A stretch of DNA of 55,057 nt from JAGGAG01 sp031402225 (GTDB lineage Bacteria; Gemmatimonadota; Gemmatimonadetes; Gemmatimonadales; GWC2-71-9): NCBI GenBank assembly GCA_031402225.1, contig JANNSD010000118.1, forward strand, positions 1 to 55,057, in the 5' to 3' direction. A model generated the notes under the pieces. The model ran no database searches. It worked only from the letters and a program-made list of their open reading frames with translations, and was not told the DNA's origin. Of the stretch, positions 7,816 to 15,717 are shown piece after piece. Position 1 is the stretch's first letter; each line of letters begins with the position of its first letter. The translations under genes were made by a program, and so were the position numbers.

Positions 7816-8845
7816 GCAAGACCCGCCCCACCTGCTCCCATTCAATGAGAAATGCGTCGTGCCCGTACGGGGAAGCAATCTCCTCGTACTTGGCGTTGAC
7901 GCCCGCCGCCTGGTAGGCGCTCACCCACTGACGCACCTCGTGAGGGTAGTAGAGGATGTCGGTGTCGATCCCGACGCCCACGACCGCGCCAACGCGCTCG
8001 CGCGTGCGGGCCCCGGCGAGGGCGAGGTCGCCGAGGTCATGCGCATCCATCGCGCCCATGAGGGCGACGTAGCTCCGCGCGTCGAAGCGCTCCACCAGCT
8101 TCTCTCCCTGGCGCCGCAGGTAGTGCTCCACATCGTATCGCGCTCTGTTGCGGGTGGACGCGCGCCCAAACCGCTCGTCAAACTCGATACCCGAGCGGTA
8201 GGTGATCATCGCGATGGCGCGGGCCGCGGCGAGCCCGTCCACCGGGCCGGCCCCCGGTGCGAAGTGCCCGCCCTGCCAGCGGCGGTCGGCCTCGATGGCC
8301 ATGCGCTGCGCCGTGTTCCAGGCGATGGACTGCGCGCTGGTGGCCGCCGGGGCCGCAAAGACCACCAGCCGATCCACCGGCACCGGCGACACCGTTCCCC
8401 AGGCGAGCGCCACCATGCCCCCGAGCGATCCGCCAGTGACCAGTGACAGCCGGTCGACGCCAAGGTGTTCCAGCAGCGGGGCATGGGCGCGCGCCATGTC
8501 GTCCGGCGTGAGGGCGGGGAAGGGCGTGCCATTGGTGTCTGCCGGGCCGGTGGAGCCATAGCAACTGCCGGGAAGGTTGGCCGCGATCACCGCGTGCCGG
8601 CTGGTATCGAGCGGGGCGCCGGGGCCGAGCAGTGGCCCCCACCAGGCATCGACATCGGGACTGCCGGTGAGGGCGTGGAACACGAGGATCCAGCCATGCT
8701 GCGCTGCCGCGGCGGTGTCGCCGAAGACACGGTAGCCCAGCCACGCGTCGCGCAGCACCTCGCCGCGCGACGTGCGGAAGTTTCCCAGCGAGAGCCGCTC
8801 ACCCGGGGTGGTGAGCGGCGGGCCGGGTTCGGTCACGGCGTACAC
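7805..8845 (-). CDS. metX: homoserine O-acetyltransferase
   Basis: Transfers acetyl from acetyl-CoA to homoserine, making the substrate of MetY; cytoplasmic alpha/beta-hydrolase fold. Visible motifs are NLPGSCYGSTGP, the nucleophile elbow TGGSLGGM with Ser140, the acid in GIDTDILY and the His in PYGHDAFL. The start is uncertain: GTG at 8845 gives 346 residues and GTG at 8836 gives 343; neither has a strong Shine-Dalgarno and no in-frame ATG is near. Start 8845 lies 10 bp after the carbonic anhydrase stop. The final Ser-Ser-stop codons are written in repeat R2, so the repeat has invaded or defined the C-terminus. Confidence 0.92.
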   Translation of the reverse strand: MYAVTEPGPPLTTPGERLSLGNFRTSRGEVLRDAWLGYRVFGDTAAAAQHGWILVFHALTGSPDVDAWWGPLLGPGAPLDTSRHAVIAANLPGSCYGSTGPADTNGTPFPALTPDDMARAHAPLLEHLGVDRLSLVTGGSLGGMVALAWGTVSPVPVDRLVVFAAPAATSAQSIAWNTAQRMAIEADRRWQGGHFAPGAGPVDGLAAARAIAMITYRSGIEFDERFGRASTRNRARYDVEHYLRRQGEKLVERFDARSYVALMGAMDAHDLGDLALAGARTRERVGAVVGVGIDTDILYYPHEVRQWVSAYQAAGVNAKYEEIASPYGHDAFLIEWEQVGRVLRSS

Positions 8846-8855
8846 TCGGCGCGCA

Positions 8856-9371
8856 TCACGAGACGGTCGCCGCGACTGGCACCGCCACCTCGGTGAGCCG
8901 GCCGTCATGCACGTCGTACACGAAGCCGCGGACCGGGACGCCTTCCAGGAGCAGCGGCGACTCGCGCAGGAACCGCACGTCATCAACCACGCTCTGCTCG
9001 AGGTCGCTGAACGGCTGGAAATCAATGGCGGACGCGTCCCCGCCAAGCTCGGTGCGTACCTTCTCCTGCAGCTGCTCGTTGGTGAAGGTGAGCATGCCGC
9101 AATCGGTGTGATGGATCACGACGATCTCGCGGGTGCCGAGCAGCTGCTGCGAGATCACCAGTGAGCGGAGAGCATCACGGGCGAGCCCTCCGGCATTGCG
9201 GATGACGTGCGCGTCGCCCTCCTCGAGCCCGAGCGCCCGGGACGGGATGAGTCGCGCGTCCATGCAGGTGACGATCGCGACCTTCCGCGCGGGAGGCAGC
9301 GGGAGTTCGCCCTTGGTGAAGCCGGCGGCATAGCCAGCGTTCGCGGTAATGAGTTCTTCGGTGACGGGCAT
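8856..9371 (-). CDS. beta-class carbonic anhydrase
   Basis: Interconverts CO2 and bicarbonate in the cytoplasm. The zinc ligands and catalytic dyad are visible: Cys36 and Asp38-Arg40 in TCMDARL, and His88/Cys91 in HHTDCGM. The 171-residue length fits the small beta-carbonic anhydrase clade, and there is no export signal. It sits between metY (9 bp upstream) and metX (10 bp downstream) on the same strand, so it should share their attenuator control. Why sulfur amino-acid synthesis should be coupled to bicarbonate supply is unclear. Confidence 0.93.
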   Translation of the reverse strand: MPVTEELITANAGYAAGFTKGELPLPPARKVAIVTCMDARLIPSRALGLEEGDAHVIRNAGGLARDALRSLVISQQLLGTREIVVIHHTDCGMLTFTNEQLQEKVRTELGGDASAIDFQPFSDLEQSVVDDVRFLRESPLLLEGVPVRGFVYDVHDGRLTEVAVPVAATVS

Positions 9372-9380
9372 GCAATCCTC

Positions 9381-10709
9381 CTAGACGGACGCGGCGGCAG
9401 TCGCCGCGCGGGTGGACGGGGTGGCTGCCAACTCGCCCAGGGCCTGGTCGAGGTCGGCGATGAGGTCATTGATGTTCTCGAGCCCGACGGACAGCCGTAC
9501 AAGCTCGGGGGTGACACCGGTCGCCTTCTGTTGCTCCGGGGTCAACTGCTCGTGCGTCGTGGACGCGGGATGGATGATGAGCGACTTGGCATCGCCCACG
9601 TTGGCGAGCAACGAGAACAGCTTGGTGCGGTCGATCAGCGCCTTGGCCGCTGCCGTTCCGCCCTTCACGCCGAAGGTGAGGACCCCGCCAAAGCCACCCT
9701 GGAGGTACTTCTTTGCGTTCCGGTGTTCGGGATGGTTCTCGAGGCCGGGGTACGACACCCACTCGACCCGCTTGTCCTTCTGCAGCCAGGTGGCCACGGC
9801 GAGCGCATTCTCCGAGTGCCGCTGGATGCGCAGCGGAAGGGTTTCCAGGCCCTGAAGGAACAGGAATGCATTCCAGGGCGAGAGCGCCGGCCCGAGGTCG
9901 CGAAGCAACTGCACGCGGAGCTTGAGGATGAACGCCAGGTTGCCGAATGCCTCAGTGTAGACCAGCCCGTGATATGAGGGGTCGGGCGAGCTGAACTCGG
10001 GGAAGCGCTTTCGGGCCGCGGGGCTGTTCCAGTCGAACTTGCCGGCATCGACCACGATGCCGCCGATCGCCGTGCCATGTCCGCCGATCCACTTGGTGGC
10101 CGAGTGCACCACGATATCCGCGCCGTACTGGATCGGCCGGGCCAGGGTGGCGGCGCCGAAGGTGTTGTCGACCACCAGAGGAATGCCGGCGGCATGGGCG
10201 ATGTCTGCCAGTGCCTCGAAGTTCGGTACGTCCAGCCGCGGGTTTCCGATGGTTTCCACATAGAGCAGCCGGGTGCCATCATCGATGGCGGCACGAACCG
10301 ACTCGAGGTTATGGATGTCCACGAACTTCGTCTTGATGCCCCACTTGGGCAGGGTGTACTCGAAGAGGTTGTAGGTGCCGCCATACAGCGTCTGGGACGA
10401 CACCAGGTTGTCGCCGGCCCGGGCGAGGTTCAGCACGGTAAGGGTCTCCGCCGCCTGGCCGCTCGCCACCGCCAGGGCCGCGATGCCGCCCTCGAGCTCG
10501 GCAACGCGCTTCTCGAAAACGTCGTTCGTCGGGTTCATGATCCGGGTGTAGATGTTCCCGAATTCCCGGAGCCCGAAGAGGTTGGCCGCGTGCTCGGTGC
10601 TGTTGAACACGTAGCTGGTGGTGGCGTAGATCGGCACGGCCCGTGAATTGGTGGCGGGATCCACCACCTGGCCGGCGTGAATGGCGAGCGTTTCCGGATG
10701 GTACGGCAT
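9381..10709 (-). CDS. metY: O-acetylhomoserine sulfhydrylase
   Basis: PLP enzyme of the Cys/Met metabolism family that makes homocysteine from O-acetylhomoserine and sulfide. The schiff-base lysine is Lys206 in HSATKWIGGHGT, and the Tyr-rich N-terminal block (SYVFNSTEHAANLFGL, GNIYTRIMNPT) and ASGQAAE are typical. At 442 residues it has the full MetY length. The ATG at 10709 is preceded by a strong AGGAGG about 6 bases upstream. Transcription must pass the attenuator in the 190-base leader. It works with metX, two genes downstream. Confidence 0.96.
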   Translation of the reverse strand: MPYHPETLAIHAGQVVDPATNSRAVPIYATTSYVFNSTEHAANLFGLREFGNIYTRIMNPTNDVFEKRVAELEGGIAALAVASGQAAETLTVLNLARAGDNLVSSQTLYGGTYNLFEYTLPKWGIKTKFVDIHNLESVRAAIDDGTRLLYVETIGNPRLDVPNFEALADIAHAAGIPLVVDNTFGAATLARPIQYGADIVVHSATKWIGGHGTAIGGIVVDAGKFDWNSPAARKRFPEFSSPDPSYHGLVYTEAFGNLAFILKLRVQLLRDLGPALSPWNAFLFLQGLETLPLRIQRHSENALAVATWLQKDKRVEWVSYPGLENHPEHRNAKKYLQGGFGGVLTFGVKGGTAAAKALIDRTKLFSLLANVGDAKSLIIHPASTTHEQLTPEQQKATGVTPELVRLSVGLENINDLIADLDQALGELAATPSTRAATAAASV

Positions 10710-10747
10710 GGCAACCTCCTCGAGATGCGTGCAGATGATGGAATAGC

Positions 10748-10781
10748 AAAAGGGCCCGATCCACCGCAGTGGACCGGGCCC
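10748..10781 (-). terminator. attenuator terminator upstream of metY
   Basis: On the minus strand GGGCCCGGTCCAC (10781-10769), a TGCG loop and GTGGATCGGGCCC (10764-10752) form a 13-bp stem with one G-U pair, followed by TTTT (10751-10748). It lies between the leader ORF stop and the metY ribosome-binding site. The inner part (10757-10776 region) is also complementary to the leader coding region at 10843-10855, so terminator and antiterminator exclude each other. Confidence 0.88.
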
Positions 10782-10802
10782 GGGCTGTCTTGAAGCGGCG
10801 AC

Positions 10803-10901
10803 CTAGATCAGGTGGCTCTCCATCGCATGCGCCATGACGTCCGTCCACTCGGTGGTCGAGTGACAGATACACATCTGGGCACACATGCAAATTCGCTTCA
10901 T
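10803..10901 (-). CDS. Cys/Met-rich attenuator leader peptide
   Basis: A 32-codon ORF beginning MKRICMCAQMCIC and ending TAG at 10803. Four of its first 13 codons are Cys (5, 7, 11, 13) and two more internal codons are Met (6, 10); Cys13 (10863-10865) directly precedes CACTCG (10857-10862). CACTCG pairs with CGAGTG (10846-10851) as a 6-bp protector hairpin with a 5-base loop. The segment CCACCGAGTGGAC (10855-10843) can instead pair with the terminator by 13 bp with one bulged base. This is the layout of ribosome-mediated attenuation, with Cys (perhaps Met) charging as signal. Translation is not proven. Confidence 0.8.
   Translation of the reverse strand: MKRICMCAQMCICHSTTEWTDVMAHAMESHLI
10843..10862 (-). 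promoter_or_regulatory. protector / antiterminator element of the metY attenuator
   Basis: Within the leader ORF, CACTCG (10862-10857) and CGAGTG (10851-10846) form the 1:2 hairpin. The overlapping CCACCGAGTGGAC (10855-10843) is complementary to GTCCACTGCGGTGG of the terminator except for one bulged G, giving the 2:3 antiterminator. Confidence 0.75.
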
Positions 10902-10908
10902 GGGCTTC

Positions 10909-10938
10909 ACGCTACCAGCAGACCCGGGGGTCTGTCAA
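10909..10938 (-). promoter_or_regulatory. promoter of the metY leader with internal palindrome
   Basis: On the minus strand TTGACA (10933-10938, perfect -35), an 18-bp spacer and TAGCGT (10909-10914). The -10 ends 7 nt before the leader ATG at 10901, so the transcript should start at or within about 2 nt of that ATG. The spacer holds the 7-2-7 inverted repeat CAGACCC-CC-GGGTCTG (10919-10934), a candidate operator. Confidence 0.7.
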
Positions 10939-10987
10939 TGGGGTCGGCCCCCGGCTTAGACTTACGCACCACCCACAACCCGACCCA

Positions 10988-11491
10988 ATGGCCACCACAA
11001 GCTCGTTCGACATCTCCACCGGCGCCGACCTCCAGGAAGTGGACAACGCCGTCAACCAGACGGTCAAGGAGATCACCCAGCGCTACGACTTCAAGGGCAC
11101 GAAGTGCACCGTGGATTTCGACCGGGAAAAGGCCGAGATCCGCCTGGCGGCCGACGACCAGTTCCGCATGGACGCCCTCGTGGACGTTCTGCAGACCAAA
11201 ATGATCAAGCGCGGCGTACCGGTGAAGAACCTGACGGTGGGTGATGTGGTCGCCGGCAGCGGCGAGTCCGTCCGCCGGACCGTCACACTGACGCAGGCCA
11301 TCGCCACCGATATCGCGAAGAAGATCACGAAGGCCATCAAGGAGCAGGGCTTCAAGAAGGTCCAGGCCAGCATCCTGGGCGACGAAGTGCGGGTCTCGAG
11401 TCCGTCGCGTGATGAGTTGCAGCTGGTGATGGCGTTCCTGCGCGGCGAGGATTTCGAGATCGAGCTCAAGTTTGGCAATTACCGGGGCTGA
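10988..11491 (+). CDS. yajQ: YajQ-family nucleotide-binding protein
   Basis: Small cytoplasmic protein of the YajQ family; some members bind cyclic di-GMP and act with transcription factors, others bind nucleic acid or nucleotides. The 167 residues match the family end to end: SSFDISTGADLQEVDNAVNQ at the start, YDFKGTKC, DDQFRMDALVDVLQ, and the C-terminal DELQLVMAFLRGEDFEIELKFGNYR. Its last 20 bases overlap the proposed start of the SpoIID-like gene. It is divergent from the metY leader promoter, with less than 90 bp between the two starts. Confidence 0.93.
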   Translation: MATTSSFDISTGADLQEVDNAVNQTVKEITQRYDFKGTKCTVDFDREKAEIRLAADDQFRMDALVDVLQTKMIKRGVPVKNLTVGDVVAGSGESVRRTVTLTQAIATDIAKKITKAIKEQGFKKVQASILGDEVRVSSPSRDELQLVMAFLRGEDFEIELKFGNYRG

Positions 11492-12740
11492 CCGTCGGGC
11501 GCTCGTCGCGGCGCTGCTTTTGGCGACCGCGGCGTGCATCCGCAGCGATGTTTCCCTGCCGGCGGCACCTTCGGCCGGCGGCGGCGGTGCGGGCGTGGAG
11601 CCGTCGCTCCGTATCGGACTGGTGGCTGGCGCGTCGTCGCTGGAGGTGAGCGGAACGGCTGGTCTCACCGTCACCGGCCCTGATCGGGCGCTCGTAGCCC
11701 GGCTCGCGGGCGGCATGGTGGCGAAGGCGACGCCGCGGCCGGGCACGGTCCAGCTTAGTGGCGCCGGCCCCGGGTCGCGCGCCGAGGCAGCCACGCTGAT
11801 GTTGCGCGCGGAGCCGGGCGGGTTCGTGCGAGTGAATGGCCGTGACTACCGGGGCGACGTCGTGCTCCTGCGCGACCGCGCCGGGGTCACGGCGGTCAAC
11901 CGGCTTGGCATAGAGGACTACCTGGCCGGCGTTGTGAGCGCCGAGTCGGGTATCAAGAGCGTGGGCGACGTGGAAGCCCTGCGGGCGCAGACCATCGTCG
12001 CGCGCACCTACGCGCTCAGGAACGTCGGGCGACGCGAGGCCATTGGGTTCGATCTCTACGCCAGTGTCGAAGACCAGGTCTATGGCGGCGTGGGCGCGGA
12101 GACGGCACTGGGCCGGGAGGCGGTGGCGTTTACGCGGGGCCAGGTGGTCACGTACCAGGGCGAACTGGTCGACGCGTTCTATTCCTCCACCTGCGGAGGA
12201 CGCACGTCGATCGGCACCGAGATCTTCAAGGGTGCCAACCGTCCATACCTCCGCTCCATCGACGACGCGCCAAGGGGCGGAGCAGCATACTGCAGCATCT
12301 CGCCGCGCTTCACGTGGCGCGAGGAGTGGAGCGGCGACGTGCTGCGTGCCACATTGCGGAAGACGCTGCCGGTCGTGGCGCAGGTGCCGGGCGCCGAGGC
12401 CGAGGGGCTGCGCAATCTGGCGGTGCACGGCCGCACCGTTTCCGGACGGGTGGAAACGCTCGATATCGTGCTGAAGCAGCGCACCGTCTCCGTGGCAGGT
12501 CCGCAGGTGCGGCAGGTCCTCCGGCTCCCCGACGGGCAACTCCTGAGGAGCACCCTGTTCACCATGAGCACGCGGACGAAGGGCGGGAAGGTGAGTGGCA
12601 TTGTCCTTGATGGCCATGGGTCGGGTCATGGAGTCGGGCTCTGTCAGTGGGGCGCCATCGGCCGGGCCCGGGCAGGACAGAAGGCGTCGGACATTATCAC
12701 CGCGTACTACGCCGGAACAACGATCGTCCGGCGCTACTGA
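11472..12740 (+). CDS. SpoIID/LytB-domain lipoprotein
   Basis: Predicted cell-envelope protein of the SpoIID family, which in sporulating bacteria cleaves or helps cleave peptidoglycan glycan strands. Family marks are YLAGVVSAE, AQTIVARTYAL, FYSSTCGGRTS and the C-terminal GHGSGHGVGLCQWGA. A lipobox (LLLATAAC) near residue 22 predicts lipid anchoring. The only good start is TTG at 11472, inside the end of yajQ. This is a diderm-looking genome without sporulation genes in view, so a role in cell-wall turnover is more likely than in sporulation. Confidence 0.87.
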   Translation: MAITGADRRALVAALLLATAACIRSDVSLPAAPSAGGGGAGVEPSLRIGLVAGASSLEVSGTAGLTVTGPDRALVARLAGGMVAKATPRPGTVQLSGAGPGSRAEAATLMLRAEPGGFVRVNGRDYRGDVVLLRDRAGVTAVNRLGIEDYLAGVVSAESGIKSVGDVEALRAQTIVARTYALRNVGRREAIGFDLYASVEDQVYGGVGAETALGREAVAFTRGQVVTYQGELVDAFYSSTCGGRTSIGTEIFKGANRPYLRSIDDAPRGGAAYCSISPRFTWREEWSGDVLRATLRKTLPVVAQVPGAEAEGLRNLAVHGRTVSGRVETLDIVLKQRTVSVAGPQVRQVLRLPDGQLLRSTLFTMSTRTKGGKVSGIVLDGHGSGHGVGLCQWGAIGRARAGQKASDIITAYYAGTTIVRRY

Positions 12741-12768
12741 GTACTGGACGAAACAGCAGGGGGACGGC

Positions 12769-13779
12769 ATGAGCGATCTGCTTCGGCTCGCCATCATCGG
12801 CGCGGGCGCGGTGACCCAGGTGGCACACCTGCCGGTGCTGAAGCGCACCAAGGGGGTGGAGGTCGTCGCGCTCGCCGATCCCGACCGTCCCAAGGCGCGC
12901 GCCCTGGCCGACCGGTTCGGTATTCCTGACGCGTTCGAGGGCATCGAGCAGGTGCTGGACTACGAGTCGCTCGACGCGCTCGTCATCTGCTCGCCAACGC
13001 ACCTGCACGAGGGCCACATCCTGGCCGCGCTCGCCGCGAACCTCCATGTTTTCTGCGAGCGGCCGCTGGCGATGAACGCCGCCTCAGCCGCCCGGATCGT
13101 CAAGGCGGCGGAGAAGAAGAACAAGGTGGTCATGGTGGACATGAACCACCGCTACCGTGCCGACGCGCAGCTCGTCCGGAGTTTCGTGCAAAGCGGTGAA
13201 CTGGGCCAGGTGGACAGTGTGCGGGGCAGCTGGCATGTGTTCCGGCCGAGCCGGCAGCAGGCGCCGTGGCGCCAGCGGCGCGACCAGTCGGGGGGCGGCG
13301 CCCTCCTGGACCTCGGCCTCGCGATGTTCGACCTGGGGCTGTGGCTGGCGGGCAATCCGACGCCGGTGCGCGTGAGTGCCACATGGGAAAAGCCTTCCCG
13401 AGACCGCGGGGTCGAGCGATCGGGCTCGGCGTTCGTCGTCTGCGACAATGGCGCTTCCATTTTCTTCGATGTCACCTGGCACCACCTCGGCGAAGGCGAG
13501 CGCTTCGGCATGGGCCTGCGCGCGGAACGTGGCGCCGCCTCGATCAACCCGCTCACGGTGTGGAAGGAACTGCACGGAGTGGCGACCGACGTGTCACCGA
13601 AGACCTCGGGCAGCCGGGAGAACGCGTGGCTCTCCTCGCACCGCGCGGAGTGGGCCCACTTTCTCGCGGTGGTGGCAGGGCAGGCGAAGGGGACGAACCT
13701 CGCGGAGCATGTGACCCTGCACCGTGTCATGGACGCGATCTACAAGTCGGCGGAAGACGGTCGCGACGTGGCGCTGTGA
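12769..13779 (+). CDS. Gfo/Idh/MocA-family oxidoreductase
   Basis: NAD(P)-dependent sugar-type dehydrogenase; substrate unknown. The N-terminal Rossmann fold shows AIIGAGAVTQVAHLP, and the family motif normally read EKP is CERPLA here, keeping the Pro but with Arg instead of Lys. The C-terminal alpha/beta domain contains GGGALLDLGLAMFDL, the usual place of the catalytic His-containing helix, though the typical Asp-x-x-x-His is not clear. This raises doubt about full dehydrogenase activity. The ATG at 12769 follows an AGGGGGA ribosome-binding site. It overlaps the next gene's GTG by GTGA. Confidence 0.88.
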   Translation: MSDLLRLAIIGAGAVTQVAHLPVLKRTKGVEVVALADPDRPKARALADRFGIPDAFEGIEQVLDYESLDALVICSPTHLHEGHILAALAANLHVFCERPLAMNAASAARIVKAAEKKNKVVMVDMNHRYRADAQLVRSFVQSGELGQVDSVRGSWHVFRPSRQQAPWRQRRDQSGGGALLDLGLAMFDLGLWLAGNPTPVRVSATWEKPSRDRGVERSGSAFVVCDNGASIFFDVTWHHLGEGERFGMGLRAERGAASINPLTVWKELHGVATDVSPKTSGSRENAWLSSHRAEWAHFLAVVAGQAKGTNLAEHVTLHRVMDAIYKSAEDGRDVAL

Positions 13780-15020
13780 CGTTTCGATGGACCGGGGTGG
13801 CCGCGCTGCTCCTCGCGCTGGCCGGGCGTGCACCCGCGCAGCAGGTTCCGCCGGTGCCCGCGGCAGACAGCGGCGGTGGGTTGAGCGTGGGCGTGCTCAC
13901 GATGGGCCCGGGGGGCGAGGTCTGGGAGCTGTGGGGCCACAACACGATCATCGTGACCGACCGCGATCACGGGGTGAGCCGGTCATACAATTGGGGGCTG
14001 TTCGACTTCCGGCAGGAGAACTTCATCCTCCGGTTTGCGCGCGGCCAGATGTGGTACTCGATGGGAGGGCGAAAGACCGATCGGGACCTGGCGCTGTACA
14101 TGTCCCTGGACCGCACGATGGCGCTGCAGCACCTCAGGCTGACGAGCGCGCAGGCCACGGACCTTCAGGCGTTCCTTGCCTGGAACGACAGCGACGGCAA
14201 CCGCGGCTACTTCTACAACTACTACCTCGACAACTGCTCGACGCGGGTGCGTGATGCCATTGATCGTGCCCTCGGCGGTCAACTCAAGCCGCAGTTCGAC
14301 GCGTTGCCGTCGGGACACACCTGGCGCTGGGAGACGCGGCGCATCCTCAGGTGGAACCTTCCACTCTACGTCGTCATCAACCTGGCCCTGGGGCACCCGG
14401 TCGACACGGAGATGTCCACCTGGCAGGCGATGTTCCTGCCGCGGCGACTCATGGAGTACCTTCGCACGGCGCGGGTCTCCGGCGCATCGGGTCCATCGGT
14501 GCCCCTGGTCGGCCACGAAGAGGAGCTCAACCGGAGCACGCGCCTGACTGATCCGGATGCGCCCAAGCCAACCTGGATTGCGCTGCTGCTGACTGGCCTG
14601 CTGGCGGGGGGCTTGCTTGCATCGCTGGGCGGCTCGGCGCGGGCATCGCGCCGTGCGCGTCGCTGGTTCGCGATCCTGGGAACCGGGTGGTCGTTCCTCG
14701 CGGGAATCCTCGGCCTGCTCCTGCTCGCGCTCTGGTTCCTCACGGACCACTGGTCATCGCGGAACAACGAAAACGTGCTGCTGCTGACCCCGCTCTCGCT
14801 GGCGCTGGTGGTGCTGTTGCCCCTCGCGCTCGGGAACCGGGCCGGTGCGGCGCGATCCGCCGTGACGGCGGCGTCGGTTGTTGCCGGTCTTGCCGCCCTG
14901 GCGCTGGTGATCAAGCTCCTGCCGTGGTTCCACCAGCACAACCTTGAATTGATCGCCCTCATCCTGCCGGTACACGCCGGGCTCCTCTGGGGCCTCAAGC
15001 GCGCGACCGCGCCAGCCTAG
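13776..15020 (+). CDS. DUF4105 (Lnb-like) membrane protein
   Basis: After a signal peptide (cut near AQQ, about residue 23) a periplasmic DUF4105 domain spans about 35-250, followed by four or five C-terminal membrane segments (about 265-410). DUF4105 is the N-terminal domain of Lnb, reported to be an alternative lipoprotein N-acyltransferase; His55 in WELWGHN and Cys154 in YLDNCSTRVRD are candidate catalytic residues. The GTG start at 13776 overlaps the upstream stop. With many lipobox proteins in this window, an N-acylation role is attractive but inferred. Confidence 0.82.
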   Translation: MTFRWTGVAALLLALAGRAPAQQVPPVPAADSGGGLSVGVLTMGPGGEVWELWGHNTIIVTDRDHGVSRSYNWGLFDFRQENFILRFARGQMWYSMGGRKTDRDLALYMSLDRTMALQHLRLTSAQATDLQAFLAWNDSDGNRGYFYNYYLDNCSTRVRDAIDRALGGQLKPQFDALPSGHTWRWETRRILRWNLPLYVVINLALGHPVDTEMSTWQAMFLPRRLMEYLRTARVSGASGPSVPLVGHEEELNRSTRLTDPDAPKPTWIALLLTGLLAGGLLASLGGSARASRRARRWFAILGTGWSFLAGILGLLLLALWFLTDHWSSRNNENVLLLTPLSLALVVLLPLALGNRAGAARSAVTAASVVAGLAALALVIKLLPWFHQHNLELIALILPVHAGLLWGLKRATAPA

Positions 15021-15036
15021 CTCCGCCCAGCCGCTA

Positions 15037-15705
15037 TCACTTCACGCGGGCCAGCGCGTCCTTGGCCTCGGGAAAGTCGGGCGCGGCCTGCAGCGCGCGC
15101 TCGAAGAGGCTCGCCGCCTTGGCCTTGTTCCCGGCATCCTCCGCCTGCAGGCCGAGGCTGAAGGCAATCACCGCGGCACTGGATACCGTGTCGGTGCTCG
15201 CGGGAGCCGGGGGAAGCTTCAGTTCCTGCAGGATCCGCTGCGCAAGCGCCTGCGTGATCGGGTAGATCTGCTCGCGACCCTGGGTGCTGGGGTCGTCATT
15301 CGAGAAACCCCTGATGATCGCGCCGGTCTCTGCGTCTACGACTCGCACGTTGAGCCGGAACTTTCCGTAGTAGTCGACGAAATTGCCCATGATCACGTAG
15401 CGCGCCCCCACCATCTTCCCGATCTTCGCCGCGGTGGCGGCGTCAATGCGGGTGTTCCGGCCGAGCTCCTGGCTGGTGATGGCGCCGGCGGTGGTGGTCC
15501 GCGGTGCGGCGCTGCCGCCGGGGCTTCGGCTCAGCTCGCTCGCCATGATCTGGGCGATGCCACCGCCCAGGGCACCAAGGCTTTCCTGGTCGAGGCCGAA
15601 CGACTGCTGACTCTCGAAAGGCAGCACGGCGAAGCTGGACTGCTGCGCCTGGATACCGAGTGGGCCGAGCGCGAGCGCGAGCAGGGTGAGCGGCAGGCGT
15701 ATCAT
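15037..15705 (-). CDS. CsgG-like periplasmic protein with TPR
   Basis: Secreted protein: a signal peptide (MIRLPLTLLALALGPLGIQA) precedes a CsgG/FlgO/TolB-N-like domain, recognisable from FAVLPFESQQSF near the start and GARYVIMGNFVDYYGKFRLNVRVVD in the middle. A single tetratricopeptide-like helix pair ends the protein (KAASLFERALQAAPDFPEAKDAL). Proteins of this type bind partners at the outer membrane. It follows the metallo-hydrolase gene by 12 bp and the Crp-family regulator beyond it, so the three probably form one operon. The exact role is unknown. Confidence 0.78.
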   Translation of the reverse strand: MIRLPLTLLALALGPLGIQAQQSSFAVLPFESQQSFGLDQESLGALGGGIAQIMASELSRSPGGSAAPRTTTAGAITSQELGRNTRIDAATAAKIGKMVGARYVIMGNFVDYYGKFRLNVRVVDAETGAIIRGFSNDDPSTQGREQIYPITQALAQRILQELKLPPAPASTDTVSSAAVIAFSLGLQAEDAGNKAKAASLFERALQAAPDFPEAKDALARVK

Positions 15706-15717
15706 GACGACCCCGAT

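Noticed and set aside
10710..10987. SAM riboswitch upstream of metY
   Set aside because: I found no SAM-I or SAM-II core; the terminator is instead explained by the leader-peptide attenuator.
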